Shown here: positions 8,210-18,500 of the stretch, in pieces
How the letters are laid out: each line of letters opens with the position of its first letter
How positions within the stretch are numbered: position 1 is the first letter of the stretch
Source: an uncultured Bacteroides sp.
GTDB lineage: Bacteria > Bacteroidota > Bacteroidia > Bacteroidales > Bacteroidaceae
Length of the DNA: 64,000 bases
Direction: 5' to 3'
Assembly (NCBI GenBank): GCA_944321495.1
Contig: CALULP010000012.1
Coordinates: 1 to 64,000 of the forward strand
Notes under the pieces: model-generated
What the model was told of the DNA's origin: nothing
Databases searched by the model: none
The model's input: the letters and a program-made list of their open reading frames with translations, nothing else
Position numbers and translations under genes: made by a program

Positions 8210-8217
8210 CAAAAGTA
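8210..8217 (-). promoter_or_regulatory. -7 element, ansA promoter
   Basis: The minus strand reads TACTTTTG. Start near 8203 gives a leader of about 15 nt before the ATG at 8189. Confidence 0.6.
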
Positions 8218-8345
8218 ATAAAAAAAGTGGGTATGCTTGGGGTTAACGGCAAAGAAATGCTTATTTTTTCTTTTCGGCGAAGGTGTTCGGATTTTGAGAA
8301 TCCTTCTGTGGAAAACTTGCTTGTCGGGTTTTCCCACAAATGTAC

Positions 8346-8371
8346 GGGGGCAGACCACATGGCCTGCCCCC
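8346..8371 (-). terminator. Hairpin after rho
   Basis: GGGGGCAG-GCC paired with GGT-CTGCCCCC makes an 11-bp stem with one G-T pair and a 4-nt loop, 25 nt beyond the rho stop. No T-run follows on the minus strand, so it may protect the 3' end rather than terminate by itself. The 8190-8395 gap otherwise holds only the ansA promoter. Confidence 0.55.
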
Positions 8372-8395
8372 GCAAAGAACGGTATAATAGTTTTT

Positions 8396-10387
8396 TTAAC
8401 TGTTCATGCTCATGAGGAACTCATCGTTGTCTTTGGTCTTTTCCAGGCGGTCTTTCACAAAATCCATGGCTTCGATGGGGGTCATGTCCGCCAGGTATTT
8501 GCGTAATATCCACATGCGGTCAAGGGTTTGCTTGTCTTGAAGCAGGTCGTCGCGGCGTGTGCTGGATGCTACGATATTGACAGCCGGGAAGATGCGTTTA
8601 TTGCTTAGGTTGCGGTCTAATTGCAATTCCATGTTTCCGGTGCCTTTAAACTCTTCAAAGATAACTTCATCCATCTTGGAACCGGTGTCAATCAATGCTG
8701 TGGCCAGGATGGTCAGCGAACCTCCTCCTTCGATGTTGCGGGCAGCGCCGAAGAACCGCTTGGGCTTGTGCAGCGCATTGGCGTCGACACCTCCGGAAAG
8801 TACTTTGCCGGAAGCCGGTGAAACAGTGTTGTAAGCACGTGCCAGGCGGGTGATGGAATCCAAGAATATGACTACATCGTGCCCGCATTCCACCATGCGT
8901 TTGGCTTTTTCCAGTACGATGCCGGCTATTTTTACGTGGCGTTCGGCTGGTTCGTCAAATGTGGAAGCAATGACTTCGGCGTTGACGGTGCGTGCCATGT
9001 CGGTTACTTCTTCCGGGCGCTCGTCAATGAGCAGCATAATCATGTAGACTTCCGGATGGTTGGCTGCAATGGCATTGGCTATGTCTTTCATCAAGATGGT
9101 TTTACCGGTCTTGGGCTGTGCCACGATAAGGGCGCGCTGGCCTTTGCCGATGGGAGCAAAGAGATCGACTACACGAGCCGAGAGGGAGTCGCTGTAACCG
9201 CCTTTGCACAGTTTGAACTTCTCGTCGGGGAAGAGGGGAGTGAGGTGTTCAAAAGGAACGCGGTCGCGGACAAAGTCCGGATCACGGCCGTTTATTTTGG
9301 ATACCTTTACCAGTGGGAAGTATTTTTCGCCTTCCTTGGGCGGGCGTATGATGCCTTCTACTACATCGCCTGTTTTCAACCCGAAGAGTTTGATTTGTGA
9401 CTGGGATACATAAATATCATCGGGGGAAGACAGGTAGTTGTAGTCTGGGGAACGGAGGAAACCGTAGCCGTCTTGCATGATTTCCAATACGCCGTTTCCG
9501 CCCAGTATGTCATCGAAATCGTATTGTTTTTCGCGTTCAGGCTGGGGCTGGTTGTTGTTGCGGTTTATGGCGTTTTCGTTATTGTTGTTGGCCGGGGCGG
9601 CAGCTTGTTGCCCTTGGCGTTGTTGCTGTCCTTGGCGTTGTTGTTGTTGGTTGTTCCAAGTATTGTTTGCGGCTTCTTTGCGGATGCGTTTGAGCGGCTG
9701 TTGTTGGCTTTGTTCAGCTGCCTGAACTGGCATTTCGGCCTTGGTGGCTTCAAATTTTCCAATCAGTTCGGAGGGTAATTCCACTTTGTCGGTCGGCAAA
9801 TCCTCAATGGGGATGAAGTCGCTTGTGCCCTCCATTACGATGTCTTCGTTTTGGGGAGTTGGCTTGTTTTCAGAGCCGGCATTCACTTCTTCTGTTTTTG
9901 CTTCCTCGGCAGTGGCTGCGGTAGCCGTTTCGGTAGCCGGGGCGGCAGGCTCGTTGTCGTTGCGTACTTTGCGGGGGCGTCCTCTGCGTTTTTGCGTAGT
10001 GGCGTTTCCGTTTTGTGTCTCTGCTTTTTCGGGTGCCGCTGTTCCTGCCGGGGTTGCTTGGGGTTGTGTTCCGTTGTTGTTGGCAACGGCATCGTTTTTC
10101 TCTTTGTTATTTTCGGCCTGGTATGTCTTTTCCGGGTTTTCTTTCTTGTTTTCCGGATTCTCTTTCTTGGTGTTTGCCCGTGGACGTTTTTGCTTTTCGG
10201 CTTTGCGTTCCTCCTTTTGCTTGTCGGCGGCTACTTTTTTGGTGGCGCCTACAATGGCTTGTTCATCAAGTATTTTGTAAACAAGTTCTTCTTTTTTAAA
10301 GGAGTCTGGTTTTTTTATGCCCAACTCTTGTGCGATAGCCTGCAATTCAGGCAGACTTTTTTCGTTCAGTTGAATGATGTTATACAT
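8396..10387 (-). CDS. rho: Transcription termination factor Rho with long disordered insert
   Basis: Rho is a hexameric RNA-dependent ATPase that ends transcription on C-rich, unstructured RNA. This one has 663 residues against about 420 in E. coli. Residues 1-48 are the Rho N-terminal helical domain ([17 protein letters not shown]). About 230 residues of low-complexity sequence follow, first K/E/A-rich, then Q/N-rich (runs of [14 protein letters not shown]). Then come the RNA-binding domain ([21 protein letters not shown]) and the ATPase with P-loop [10 protein letters not shown] and RARAxN-like loops. Long inserts are normal in Bacteroides Rho, and the one in B. thetaiotaomicron has been reported to drive condensate formation. 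Confidence 0.95.
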   Translation of the reverse strand: MYNIIQLNEKSLPELQAIAQELGIKKPDSFKKEELVYKILDEQAIVGATKKVAADKQKEERKAEKQKRPRANTKKENPENKKENPEKTYQAENNKEKNDAVANNNGTQPQATPAGTAAPEKAETQNGNATTQKRRGRPRKVRNDNEPAAPATETATAATAEEAKTEEVNAGSENKPTPQNEDIVMEGTSDFIPIEDLPTDKVELPSELIGKFEATKAEMPVQAAEQSQQQPLKRIRKEAANNTWNNQQQQRQGQQQRQGQQAAAPANNNNENAINRNNNQPQPEREKQYDFDDILGGNGVLEIMQDGYGFLRSPDYNYLSSPDDIYVSQSQIKLFGLKTGDVVEGIIRPPKEGEKYFPLVKVSKINGRDPDFVRDRVPFEHLTPLFPDEKFKLCKGGYSDSLSARVVDLFAPIGKGQRALIVAQPKTGKTILMKDIANAIAANHPEVYMIMLLIDERPEEVTDMARTVNAEVIASTFDEPAERHVKIAGIVLEKAKRMVECGHDVVIFLDSITRLARAYNTVSPASGKVLSGGVDANALHKPKRFFGAARNIEGGGSLTILATALIDTGSKMDEVIFEEFKGTGNMELQLDRNLSNKRIFPAVNIVASSTRRDDLLQDKQTLDRMWILRKYLADMTPIEAMDFVKDRLEKTKDNDEFLMSMNS

Positions 10388-10424
10388 ATAGATATGTGTA
10401 AATTGAAAATTATTTCTTTGGGGT

Positions 10425-10473
10425 AGATGTAAATTCCTATACGCACGAGGTCGCTTGCTATGCGCTTACATCT
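10425..10473 (-). promoter_or_regulatory. Structured element in the rho 5' leader
   Basis: On the minus strand the rho leader (about 185 nt) can form an outer stem AGATGTAA / TTACATCT (8 perfect pairs) enclosing GCGCA / TGCGT (5 pairs with one G-T), with an 8-nt bulge on one side. It lies 38 nt before the rho ATG. Rho genes in other bacteria are autoregulated by attenuation in the leader, so a role in that is possible, but this is inference. Confidence 0.4.
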
Positions 10474-10578
10474 TTTCAGCTTGTTTGTTAAAATGTGATT
10501 TCTGTAGGGATTATCGAAGCGGGACTCTACGTCTCTTTTAGCTAAGGTGGCAGAGAAAAGCAGAATGCTTCAACGCTG

Positions 10579-10586
10579 CAAAAGTA
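10579..10586 (-). promoter_or_regulatory. -7 element, rho promoter
   Basis: The minus strand reads TACTTTTG. Start near 10572 gives an unusually long leader of about 185 nt. The 343-nt gap 10388-10730 holds this leader, the promoter at 10641 and nothing else I can support. Confidence 0.6.
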
Positions 10587-10640
10587 TGAAATATTTTTTT
10601 ATTTACCATGTTATTCCTCTTATTTTTCAACGGAAAGGGT

Positions 10641-10648
10641 TACCTTTG
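10641..10648 (+). promoter_or_regulatory. -7 element, EFR1-type ferredoxin promoter
   Basis: TACCTTTG matches the consensus. Start near 10655 leaves a leader of about 76 nt. Confidence 0.6.
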
Positions 10649-10730
10649 CCTTAAAATGATTGGACGTTATTTTTTTGTCCGTATGGAAAAAGGATAAAAA
10701 AACGTTTCTTGCAATTGGGAAAAAGTATTT

Positions 10731-11564
10731 ATGGATATAGAAAAAGTTTGTCTGATTACGTTTTCGGCCACCCATACTTCCCGGCGGGTAGGGGAGGCTA
10801 TTGTACAAGGTATTAATGGAAGTGAGGTTTCCTGTGTGGATGTGACATTGAACGGATGCGGGACATTGCGTTTGGAAGAAGATACCGTGGTTGTTGTGAC
10901 TGTGCCGGTTTATGGGGGGCATGTCGCTCCCTTGGCTTTGGAGCGGTTGAAAACGTTGGAGTCGGCCGGTTCGCCCACTGTCATAACGGTAGTGTATGGC
11001 AACCGGGCTTATGAAAAAGCCTTGGAAGAACTGGACGCGTTTGTTTCTGCCCGGGGTTTCAAGGTCATTGCCGGGGGAACTTTTATAGGCGAACATTCGT
11101 ATAGTACATCGGTTTATCCGATAGCGGAAGGCCGTCCGGATGCCGGTGATTTGGAATATGCGGAAAGTTTTGGTGCGAAAGTCCGCACGAAGATAATGTC
11201 TGCCCCTGCTCCAGACAAACTTTATGGAGTGGATGTCCGTCGGATTTTGCGTCCCAGGCAACCCTTTTTCCCTTTGTTCCGTTTTTTGCGGAAGATGGTC
11301 AAATTGCGTAAGAGCGGTGTTGTCATGCCGCGTGTCCCGGTGGTAGATGCCACGAAATGTACGCATTGCGGTTATTGTTCCGGGCATTGCCCGAACGGGG
11401 CCATTGTAAAAGGGGATGAGTGTAACACGTTGGCTGACCGTTGCATACGGTGTTGTGCATGTGTAAAAGGATGCCCGCAACAAGCCCGTGTGTTTGAAAC
11501 TCCGTTTTCACCTCTTCTGTCCGGGTGTTTTACCCGGCCCAAGGAAAATCGTATTATTTTGTAA
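10731..11564 (+). CDS. EFR1-type flavodoxin-ferredoxin protein
   Basis: A 277-residue cytoplasmic redox protein. Residues 1-165 look like a flavodoxin fold (ITFSATHTSRRVGEAI as FMN loop, VVVTVPVYGGHVAPLA). The C-terminal part holds two 4Fe-4S motifs: CTHCGYCSGHCP (about residues 209-220) and CIRCCACVKGCP (about 236-247). This layout is that of the EFR1 ferredoxins found widely in anaerobes. It probably passes electrons between FMN and iron-sulfur clusters; the partner enzyme is unknown. It is a single gene, convergent with tilS. Confidence 0.85.
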   Translation: MDIEKVCLITFSATHTSRRVGEAIVQGINGSEVSCVDVTLNGCGTLRLEEDTVVVVTVPVYGGHVAPLALERLKTLESAGSPTVITVVYGNRAYEKALEELDAFVSARGFKVIAGGTFIGEHSYSTSVYPIAEGRPDAGDLEYAESFGAKVRTKIMSAPAPDKLYGVDVRRILRPRQPFFPLFRFLRKMVKLRKSGVVMPRVPVVDATKCTHCGYCSGHCPNGAIVKGDECNTLADRCIRCCACVKGCPQQARVFETPFSPLLSGCFTRPKENRIIL

Positions 11565-11567
11565 ACA

Positions 11568-11606
11568 GGGGAGGCGGAAAAATCAGGTGCCTTTTTCCTC
11601 TTCCCC
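11568..11606. terminator. Shared hairpin between convergent EFR1 gene and tilS
   Basis: GGGGAGGCGGAAAAA (11568-11582) pairs with TTTTTCCTCTTCCCC (11592-11606), 15 bp with two mismatches, with a 9-nt loop that contains the tilS stop codon. The A- and T-runs at the top of the stem suit termination in both directions. Confidence 0.5.
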
Positions 11607-12875
11607 GATGATTCGGACGCATAGCACTTTCCGGGTATTTTCGTCTACCCGGAAACGGTTGTCGCTTCTTTCGCCAACCAGCCACACAATGTCATCCCCG
11701 CTGCATAGTACCCATTGCCGTTCTTTCTGCAAGAGGGAAAATTTGCGGTCGGTGAGGTAATCGCTTACTTTCTTCGTGCCTTTCATGCCGAAAGGCACGA
11801 AGGTGTCTCCTTGTTTCCACTTGCGTAATGTCAGCGGCCGGTGCAATTTCCCAGCATCCAGGCAGGCAATGTCTTTGCTTCGGGGAATGACGAAATCCGG
11901 AGTATAGTCGTGTTCCTTTAAGGTCAAAACCGGTTTCCCGGTTTCTTCCCTGGAGGATTCCCAAAATAAAAAATCCCGGTCTTTGATGAGGCGGGCCGAG
12001 GGCGAAACGAAAGTCCGTCCCGGTGTCCCTTGCAGCGAGTGGAATACATCTGCTGTTTGTGAAGGGTTGAACCCCAAAGGACGCAGGATTTCAAACAGTA
12101 AAGCCTCTGGGGCGGGCTCTTTCTGCAAGGCGCCGATGGCGATTCCGCCGGGAATGCATACCCTTGACTTGCCTTCTTCAATGCCTTTGTCGTACACTCG
12201 TGACACATCGTTCAGATACTTTGCGGTTTGGAGAATGCTGTTTTTTACCGAAGGGTTGATTTCTTCCATGAGAGGGAGCAGGCGCAGGCGGATTTTATTC
12301 CGGGTGTATTCGTCTTGCAGGTTAGTGCTGTCGGTCACGTAGGGCTGGGCCAATTCCTTTAAATAATCTATGATTTCCTGCCGGTTCAGGCAAAGCAGGG
12401 GGCGTACGATGTATCCGTTTTTGGGGCGGATGCCTTTCAATCCGTGGATGCCCGTACCCCGCAGAAGGTTCAGCAAAAAAGTTTCCACGCTGTCATCCTG
12501 GTGGTGGGCTACGGCTACTGCATCGGCATTGAGCTGGAGGCGTAAGTCTTCAAACCAGCCGTACCGTAATTTCCGGGCGGCCATTTCGATGGAAATGTGT
12601 TGTTGGGCTGCCACCTGTGCCGTATCGAAGTGGATTACATGTAACGGGACTTGCAGCTGGTCGCATAGCTGGCGCACAAAACGTTCGTCCCGGTCGGATT
12701 CTTTCCCCCTCAATCCGAAGTTGCAATGGGCTGCTTCGCAGGCGTAGCCCAATGACAAGAGTATGCGCAACAGGGCTACCGAGTCCGCCCCACCGCTTAG
12801 CGCCACCAGTGTCTTGGAGGACCGGGCAAGCAGGTCGTACTGCTCAATAAATCGTTGTACCTTGTTGATATCCAT
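11583..12875 (-). CDS. tilS: tRNA(Ile)-lysidine synthase
   Basis: This N-type ATP pyrophosphatase puts lysidine on C34 of the AUA-reading tRNA(Ile), an essential step. The PP-loop [14 protein letters not shown] lies at residues 22-35. [15 protein letters not shown] and [19 protein letters not shown] are typical TilS catalytic and tRNA-contact segments. At 430 residues it carries the usual C-terminal TilS domains. The -7 element (12880-12887) ends only five bases before the ATG, so the mRNA is predicted to be leaderless or nearly so. Confidence 0.94.
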   Translation of the reverse strand: MDINKVQRFIEQYDLLARSSKTLVALSGGADSVALLRILLSLGYACEAAHCNFGLRGKESDRDERFVRQLCDQLQVPLHVIHFDTAQVAAQQHISIEMAARKLRYGWFEDLRLQLNADAVAVAHHQDDSVETFLLNLLRGTGIHGLKGIRPKNGYIVRPLLCLNRQEIIDYLKELAQPYVTDSTNLQDEYTRNKIRLRLLPLMEEINPSVKNSILQTAKYLNDVSRVYDKGIEEGKSRVCIPGGIAIGALQKEPAPEALLFEILRPLGFNPSQTADVFHSLQGTPGRTFVSPSARLIKDRDFLFWESSREETGKPVLTLKEHDYTPDFVIPRSKDIACLDAGKLHRPLTLRKWKQGDTFVPFGMKGTKKVSDYLTDRKFSLLQKERQWVLCSGDDIVWLVGERSDNRFRVDENTRKVLCVRIIGEEEKGT

Positions 12876-12879
12876 GCTG

Positions 12880-12887
12880 CAAAGGTA
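12880..12887 (-). promoter_or_regulatory. -7 element, tilS promoter
   Basis: The minus strand reads TACCTTTG. With the usual 4 to 7 nt to the start point, transcription begins at about 12873-12876, on the ATG itself. Confidence 0.6.
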
Positions 12888-12942
12888 AGAACTTTGTGTG
12901 TCAATAGAAAGAAAGGAATGTGATATGTGAGGTGCCGTTTAT

Positions 12943-13021
12943 GATTAACTTGAATCCATCTTGCAATTAACTTGATTGCGGGATGGATTCAACTTGATTG
13001 CAGGTCGGATTTAACTTGATT
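12943..13021. repeat. 22-bp tandem array, family A, 4 copies
   Basis: Four 13-nt cores begin at 12943, 12965, 12987 and 13009, each separated by 9 nt, giving an exact 22-bp period. The cores are variants of AATCAAcTTGATT, a 6-1-6 palindrome (for example ATTCAACTTGATT at 12987-12999). The array lies between the end of the rpmB operon and the tilS promoter. The same family occurs at 55700-55778. Confidence 0.8.
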
Positions 13022-13040
13022 GTCCCGTGTGCTTTGTGCA

Positions 13041-13076
13041 AAAAGAAACCCCTTGCCGGAATATTCCGGCAAGGGG
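13041..13076 (-). terminator. Terminator of the rpmB-rpmG-DUF4295 operon
   Basis: CCCCTTGCCGGAAT followed by its complement (13049-13076) is a perfect 28-bp palindrome. On the minus strand it is followed by TTTCTTTTT. It stands 28 nt past the DUF4295 stop. Confidence 0.85.
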
Positions 13077-13103
13077 GAGTCTCTATATTCTGTTTCTATG
13101 GTC

Positions 13104-13262
13104 TTATTTCTTGAAAAAGTCTTGAACTTTCTCGTTCGGTACCATTTGTTCATCGAAGATGTAGGCTCCTGTTTTCGGAGATTTTACCATCTTGATTACC
13201 TTTGTATATGCACGGCCTTCTTTTGAACCTTCGTGCAAGCTTGCTACTGTTTTCTTTGCCAT
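13104..13262 (-). CDS. DUF4295 family small basic protein
   Basis: A 52-residue lysine-rich protein starting MAKKTVASLHEG and ending VQDFFKK. It matches the Bacteroidetes DUF4295 family, found right after rpmG. The place in a ribosomal-protein operon and the high charge suggest ribosome binding, but no function is established. It is 27 nt after rpmG on the same strand. Confidence 0.85.
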   Translation of the reverse strand: MAKKTVASLHEGSKEGRAYTKVIKMVKSPKTGAYIFDEQMVPNEKVQDFFKK

Positions 13263-13289
13263 GGCTTACTTATCCTTATACTGTTATTA

Positions 13290-13478
13290 TTACTTGATTT
13301 CTTTGTGAATCGTCATTCTCTTCAGGATAGGATTGTATTTCTTCAATTCCAATCTTTCGGGAGTGTTCTTTCTGTTCTTCGTTGTAATGTAACGTGAAGT
13401 TCCCGGCATACCGCTATCCTTGTGTTCTGTGCATTCCAGAATTACTTGTACTCTATTGCCTTTTGCTTTCTTTGCCAT
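13290..13478 (-). CDS. rpmG: 50S ribosomal protein L33
   Basis: 62 residues, starting [20 protein letters not shown]. It has the L33 core [23 protein letters not shown]. The C4-type zinc ribbon is absent (only one cysteine), so this is the zinc-free form. It lies between L28 and DUF4295 in one transcript. Confidence 0.96.
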   Translation of the reverse strand: MAKKAKGNRVQVILECTEHKDSGMPGTSRYITTKNRKNTPERLELKKYNPILKRMTIHKEIK

Positions 13479-13502
13479 AGTGGTAATCTCCTTCTAACTT
13501 TT

Positions 13503-13763
13503 TTAGCCAATCACTTTAATGCTGTTCCAATCACAATAACCTTTGGCTACTGCATCTTTCAAGGCAGCATCCAAACCTTTCTTATTAATAATGCGTAAGC
13601 CATTAGCGCAAATCTTCAAGCTAATCCAGCAATCTTCTTCCACATAGTAGAACTTTTTGGTGAACAGGTTCACATCGAATGTTCTTTTTGTCCTTCTCTT
13701 TGAGTGTGAAACGTTGTTGCCATTCATGGCTTTCTTTCCGGTAATTTGACAAATCTTCGACAT
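13503..13763 (-). CDS. rpmB: 50S ribosomal protein L28
   Basis: 86 residues with the L28 opening [20 protein letters not shown] and the basic segment [13 protein letters not shown]. It is the first gene of the rpmB-rpmG-DUF4295 operon. A large-subunit protein; length normal. Confidence 0.96.
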   Translation of the reverse strand: MSKICQITGKKAMNGNNVSHSKRRTKRTFDVNLFTKKFYYVEEDCWISLKICANGLRIINKKGLDAALKDAVAKGYCDWNSIKVIG

Positions 13764-13812
13764 TTCTATCTTTATTTTTTAGTTTTAATCTATGCTTGTT
13801 CCAAACAGAGCG

Positions 13813-13844
13813 CAAAGTAAGCACTTTTATCTGTAACTGGCAAA
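13813..13844 (-). promoter_or_regulatory. Promoter of the rpmB operon (-33/-7)
   Basis: On the minus strand TTTG (13841-13844) and TTACTTTG (13813-13820) are 20 nt apart. The -7 box has TT in place of TA. Start near 13806, about 43 nt before the ATG. Confidence 0.55.
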
Positions 13845-13883
13845 TTTTTATCCAAATAATTCGCTGTATAATAGTTTTTTTGC

Positions 13884-14351
13884 TTATTCCAGCTGTTCTC
13901 GAAGCAGGCTGAGGGCATTTCTGATGGCTTTTTGTGTGTTCTTTGCCCGGCCTTCGTCACCGTCTTGCTTCAGGTATGAAATTTCGTTTTTATAGGCAAC
14001 GGCAATCCAGACGGTACCCACCGGCTTGGCGGATGTGCCTCCTCCGGGGCCGGCGATGCCTGAGGTGGCTATGGCGCAATCGGTTTGCATCAGGTCTTGT
14101 ACTCCTTTTACCATCTCGGCAACAGTTTCCCGGCTTACCGCTCCGTATTTCCGGAGGGTTTCGGGGCTGACGTGCAATACCGAAGTTTTTATTTCGTTGG
14201 AATATGCCACTACTCCTCCTTTGAAGCATTCCGAACTTCCCGGGATAGAAGTGATGTATGCCGCAATGCCGCCTCCCGTACAGCTTTCTGCGGTGGCAAG
14301 CGTCAACTGCCTGCCTTTGAGCAATGTGTTGATTTCTTCAGCTAAGTCCAT
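13884..14351 (-). CDS. CinA-like nicotinamide-nucleotide amidohydrolase (PncC domain only)
   Basis: A 155-residue cytoplasmic enzyme that removes the amide from nicotinamide mononucleotide for NAD recycling. It has the C-terminal CinA/PncC domain alone: [20 protein letters not shown] at the start and [20 protein letters not shown] in the active-site half. The N-terminal molybdopterin-like CinA domain is missing, as in E. coli PncC. It is 13 nt after tsaD on the same strand and shares its promoter. Confidence 0.9.
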   Translation of the reverse strand: MDLAEEINTLLKGRQLTLATAESCTGGGIAAYITSIPGSSECFKGGVVAYSNEIKTSVLHVSPETLRKYGAVSRETVAEMVKGVQDLMQTDCAIATSGIAGPGGGTSAKPVGTVWIAVAYKNEISYLKQDGDEGRAKNTQKAIRNALSLLREQLE

Positions 14352-14364
14352 GTTTCCCTTTTGT

Positions 14365-15387
14365 TTATTCCAAGGCTACCCGCGAGTAAGCCGGAGCTTC
14401 CATGGGGCAGAAGTCTTTGTCCTGGTATTTAAAATAACCGGTTATGGCTATCATGGCCGCATTGTCTGTGGTATAGCTGAACTTTGGGATGAAGATTTTC
14501 CAGCCATACTTGGCGGCATGTTCGCGAAAAGCGTTGCGCAGGCCGTTGTTGGCCGATACCCCTCCGGCAACTGCTACCTCCTTGATGTGGTACTGCTTGG
14601 CGGCTTTACGCAATTTGTCCATCAGGATGTCTACGATGGTGGCTTCCAGCGAAGCGGCCAAATCGGTCTTGTGATGCTCTATAAAATCGGGGTCTTCCTT
14701 CAACCAATTGCGTAAGGAATATAGGAACGAGGTTTTCAATCCGCTAAAGCTATAATCCAACCCTTGTATGTGCGGTTTGCTGAAGCTGAAAGCTTTGGGG
14801 TTGCCTTGGCGTGCCAGTTTGTCGATGATTGGACCTCCGGGGTACCCCAAGCCCATGACTTTCGAACATTTGTCGATAGCTTCGCCTGCCGCGTCATCTA
14901 TGGTCTGGCCCAATATTTCCATGTCGTTATAGGCTTTTACCAATATGATTTGTGAGTTCCCGCCCGAAACGAGCAGGCATAAGAACGGGAATTGGGGCAC
15001 TTCATTGTCTTCTCCTTCCACTCTGATGAAATGTGCCAATACATGTCCCATCAAGTGGTTGACTTCAATCATAGGGATATTCAAAGCGCGGGCGAAACCT
15101 TTGGCAAACGAAACTCCCACCAATAGGGAGCCCATCAGCCCGGGACCGCGGGTGAAAGCTACGGCGCTCAGTTGGTCTTTGGTAATTCCCGCACGTTTAA
15201 GGGCCTCATGCACCACGGGGACGATGTTCTGTTGGTGGGCGCGTGATGCCAGTTCCGGTACTACGCCCCCGTAGGCCTCGTGTACGGCTTGGCTGGCTAC
15301 GACGTTCGATAGCAAATACCCGTCTTTGATGACGGCAGCCGAAGTGTCGTCGCACGATGACTCAATGCCTAAGATAATAGTACTCAT
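14365..15387 (-). CDS. tsaD: tRNA N6-threonylcarbamoyladenosine synthase subunit TsaD
   Basis: A 340-residue ATPase of the ASKHA fold that transfers the threonylcarbamoyl group to A37 of ANN-reading tRNAs together with TsaB and TsaE. It begins [16 protein letters not shown]. The metal-binding histidines are in [13 protein letters not shown]. The ATP-binding region [17 protein letters not shown] and [14 protein letters not shown] are present. It is the first gene of tsaD-cinA, and divergent from tamB. Confidence 0.96.
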   Translation of the reverse strand: MSTIILGIESSCDDTSAAVIKDGYLLSNVVASQAVHEAYGGVVPELASRAHQQNIVPVVHEALKRAGITKDQLSAVAFTRGPGLMGSLLVGVSFAKGFARALNIPMIEVNHLMGHVLAHFIRVEGEDNEVPQFPFLCLLVSGGNSQIILVKAYNDMEILGQTIDDAAGEAIDKCSKVMGLGYPGGPIIDKLARQGNPKAFSFSKPHIQGLDYSFSGLKTSFLYSLRNWLKEDPDFIEHHKTDLAASLEATIVDILMDKLRKAAKQYHIKEVAVAGGVSANNGLRNAFREHAAKYGWKIFIPKFSYTTDNAAMIAITGYFKYQDKDFCPMEAPAYSRVALE

Positions 15388-15414
15388 AAATGGTTTATTT
15401 GTTCTTTAGCGTTG

Positions 15415-15422
15415 CAAAAGTA
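15415..15422 (-). promoter_or_regulatory. -7 element, tsaD promoter
   Basis: The minus strand reads TACTTTTG. Start near 15408, about 20 nt before the ATG. Confidence 0.6.
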
Positions 15423-15455
15423 GTGATAAAAGTAGATTCATAAGGTAATATTTCC

Positions 15456-15463
15456 TATTTTTG
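15456..15463 (+). promoter_or_regulatory. -7 element, tamB promoter
   Basis: TATTTTTG fits the consensus. Start near 15469. The frame of tamB opens after the TAG at 15481-15483. Confidence 0.5.
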
Positions 15464-15519
15464 TTGGCTGATTCTAAAAATAGCTGCCTATCAAAAAACT
15501 GAAAAGTACAGTACGTTGG

Positions 15520-18500
15520 GTGGTCGGTATCGTGTTGGGCATTTATATCGGCACCATTTTACTGTTGAATATTCCTTATATTCAGCACCGCATGTCTTTG
15601 CTGGTTGCGGATGAGCTGGGCAAGGTTCTGCAAAGCGAGCTGGTTATAGGCCGTATTGATATCGGCCTGTTGAATCGCATTATTGTCGATGATTTGTTGC
15701 TGGAAGACCGTTCGGGCACGGATATGTTGAGGGTGGCGCGTCTTTCGGCCAAGTTTGATATTCTGCCTTTGTTTGAAGGAAAGATTTCCATAAGCAATGT
15801 GCAACTCTATGGATTTGACATAAACTTGAATAAGCCTACGCCGGGTGGGGAACCTAACTTCCGTTTTGTGCTCGATGCTTTTGCTCCGAAAGATACGCTT
15901 CGGCGTAAGTCCCCATTGGATTTGCGCATCAATTCCATTTTAATTAGGCGGGGGAGGTTGTCGTATCATGTCTTATCCGAAAATTATACGCCGGGAAAGT
16001 TCAATCCTAATCATATAGGTTTGCGCAATATCATTGCCAACATTTCCCTTAAAGCCTTGCAGCCCGACTCGATAAATGTGGCGGTCAAGCGCATGAGCGT
16101 GGAAGAAGAACATTCGGGTTTTGCCTTGGAAAAGCTCAACTTCAAACTGGTCGGGAACAACCGCGGGGCGAGGGTGGAGGACTTTGCAATAGGTTTGCCG
16201 CACTCTAAGTTGGAGATGGATACCATCCGTGTTGCTTATGACAGTTTGTCCTTGTCAAAAGACCAGTTACAGAATGCCCGTGTCTCTTTCCGTATGCTTC
16301 CTTCCCGGCTGGTGTTGCAAGATTTGTCGGCTTTCGTGCCTGCCTTTGCTTCATTCAACGAAGAATTGCAGATGGAACTGGAGGCAAATGGTACGTTAGA
16401 CCAGTTGGAGTGCCCGCATATCCTGTTGTACAGTTCGGATAGGCATTTCCGGTTGAGTGGGAACATTTCTTTGCAGGACTTGACCCATCCTTCGGATATT
16501 TATGTGTATGGCAATCTCTCTAATCTGTATGCCGACAGGGCTGGGGTGGAATTTTTCGTGCGCAACCTGGGGCGTAAGGGGCAAGGTGTCCCGCCGGTGT
16601 TGGAACGTTTGGGAACGGTTTCTTTCCGTGGGCAGGTTTCCGGGTATTTTACCGATTTGGTAATGTATGGGCGGACACAGACCGATTTGGGTGAGGTGAA
16701 TACGGATATAAAACTTAGTTCTGACAGGGAAAAAGGTTGGTTTGCCTACTCGGGAGCCATGCATACGCGTGATTTTGAACTGGGTAAGGCTTTGGGGAAC
16801 GATAAACTGGGGCGCATAACCTTTAATGTGGATGTAGATGGAAATCACAGGGAAGGGCAATATCCTGCCATAACCATGGCAGGTTTGGTTTCCGCATTGG
16901 ACTATAGTGGATATACTTATCATAATATATCTTTGGACGGGGAATACAAGCAAGGAGGGTTTGATGGCAAGGTGACACTGGATGACGTAAACGGGGTTGT
17001 CAAGTTGAACGGCTCCATTAATGCATCCTCTTCGACGCCTACATTCAATTTCCTGGCAGAGATAGAACATTTTCGCCCGCATGATTTGAATCTTACCCGT
17101 AAGTTTGAAGATACCGAGTTCTCCGTAAAGGTGAAAGCTGACTTTACCGGAGGGACACTTGATGAAATGAATGGTGTAATCAACGTTGACAGCCTGTTGT
17201 GCAAGTCGCCTGACCGGTCGTATTTTCTGGATAACATCAAAGTGGAAGCGTTGGAAGATTCGGGTGAACGGCAACGCCTTGTCCTTACATCGGACTTTAT
17301 GGACGGCACGGTTGAGGGCAATTATTCTTACCGGACTTTGCCTGTGGGCGTGCAGAATATTTTAAGGCGCTATGTGCCTACGCTGCTGCTTCAAAAGGGC
17401 AGAATACAGCAGACAGACAATGATTTTCGTTTCAATCTACATATATATAATACCGAAGTCTTGTCGGACATGTTTCAACTTCCCGTCAAGGTTTATACTC
17501 ATTCCACCCTTGCCGGGGCGTTCAATGACAAGGCCGGAAGGATGCGTGTGGAAGGCTATTTCCCGCGTTTGCGTTATGGAAGCCGGTTTATTGAGTCGGC
17601 TATGGTGCTGTGCGAGAATCCGGATGACAGGCTTCATGCTTTGGCCCGCCTGACCAATCGTCGGGAGAATAGCGCCGTAAATGTCTCTGTGGAAGCAAAT
17701 GCACATGAAGATCAAGTGGTAGCTACGTTGAATTGGGGTAATAACGGACTGGTGACGTACAGCGGAAAGCTGGCTGCAAGGACACGGTTTATCCGCCAGG
17801 AGGCTTTGCCCGATTCTACAGCATCCGGGAAAAAGGCGCATGTGCGGAAGCGGCTTTCCCCAGCCCCATTGAAAACCTTGGTCGACATACAGCGCACCAG
17901 TGTCATTGTGAACGATACGCTGTGGGAAATCCATCCTTCGCAAGTGCGGGTCGATTCGGGAAAGGTACATATTGACAACTTCTATTTTAGCCACGGGGAA
18001 CGGCACTTGCGCATTCATGGCACGCTGTCCAAATCTGCTCAAGACACCGTGCGCATGGATCTCCAAGACATTAATATCGGGTATGTGTTCGACATTGCCG
18101 ATTTGGGCGTGAATTTCCAAGGGGAGGCCACGGGACCGGCTTTTGCCTGTGGCGTACTGGATACGCCGGTCATGAGTACCGACCTGTTTATCAGGAATTT
18201 CGGATTGAACGATGGCTTGCTGGGTGATGCGCAGATTCATGGTGAATGGCACCATCAGGTAAAAGGTATTTATATGGATGCCCGTATACAGGAAGAAAAC
18301 ATTGCCCGTACCCATGTGCAAGGGTACATCTATCCTATCAAACCTAACGGCTCGCTCGACCTGCACATTGATGCGGACAACACGAACATGCGGTTTATTC
18401 ATTACTTTATGCGGAATATAACGTCAGATTTCAGTGGGCGTGTCAAGGGGAAGGTGCATTTTTATGGCAGGTTCAAGGCACTTGCCATGGAGGGGAATGT

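Noticed and set aside
12943..13021. The tandem 13+9 arrays as small CRISPR arrays
   Set aside because: Repeats of 13 nt with 9-nt spacers are far too short, the cores vary, there are no cas genes, and the loci number seven with different families.
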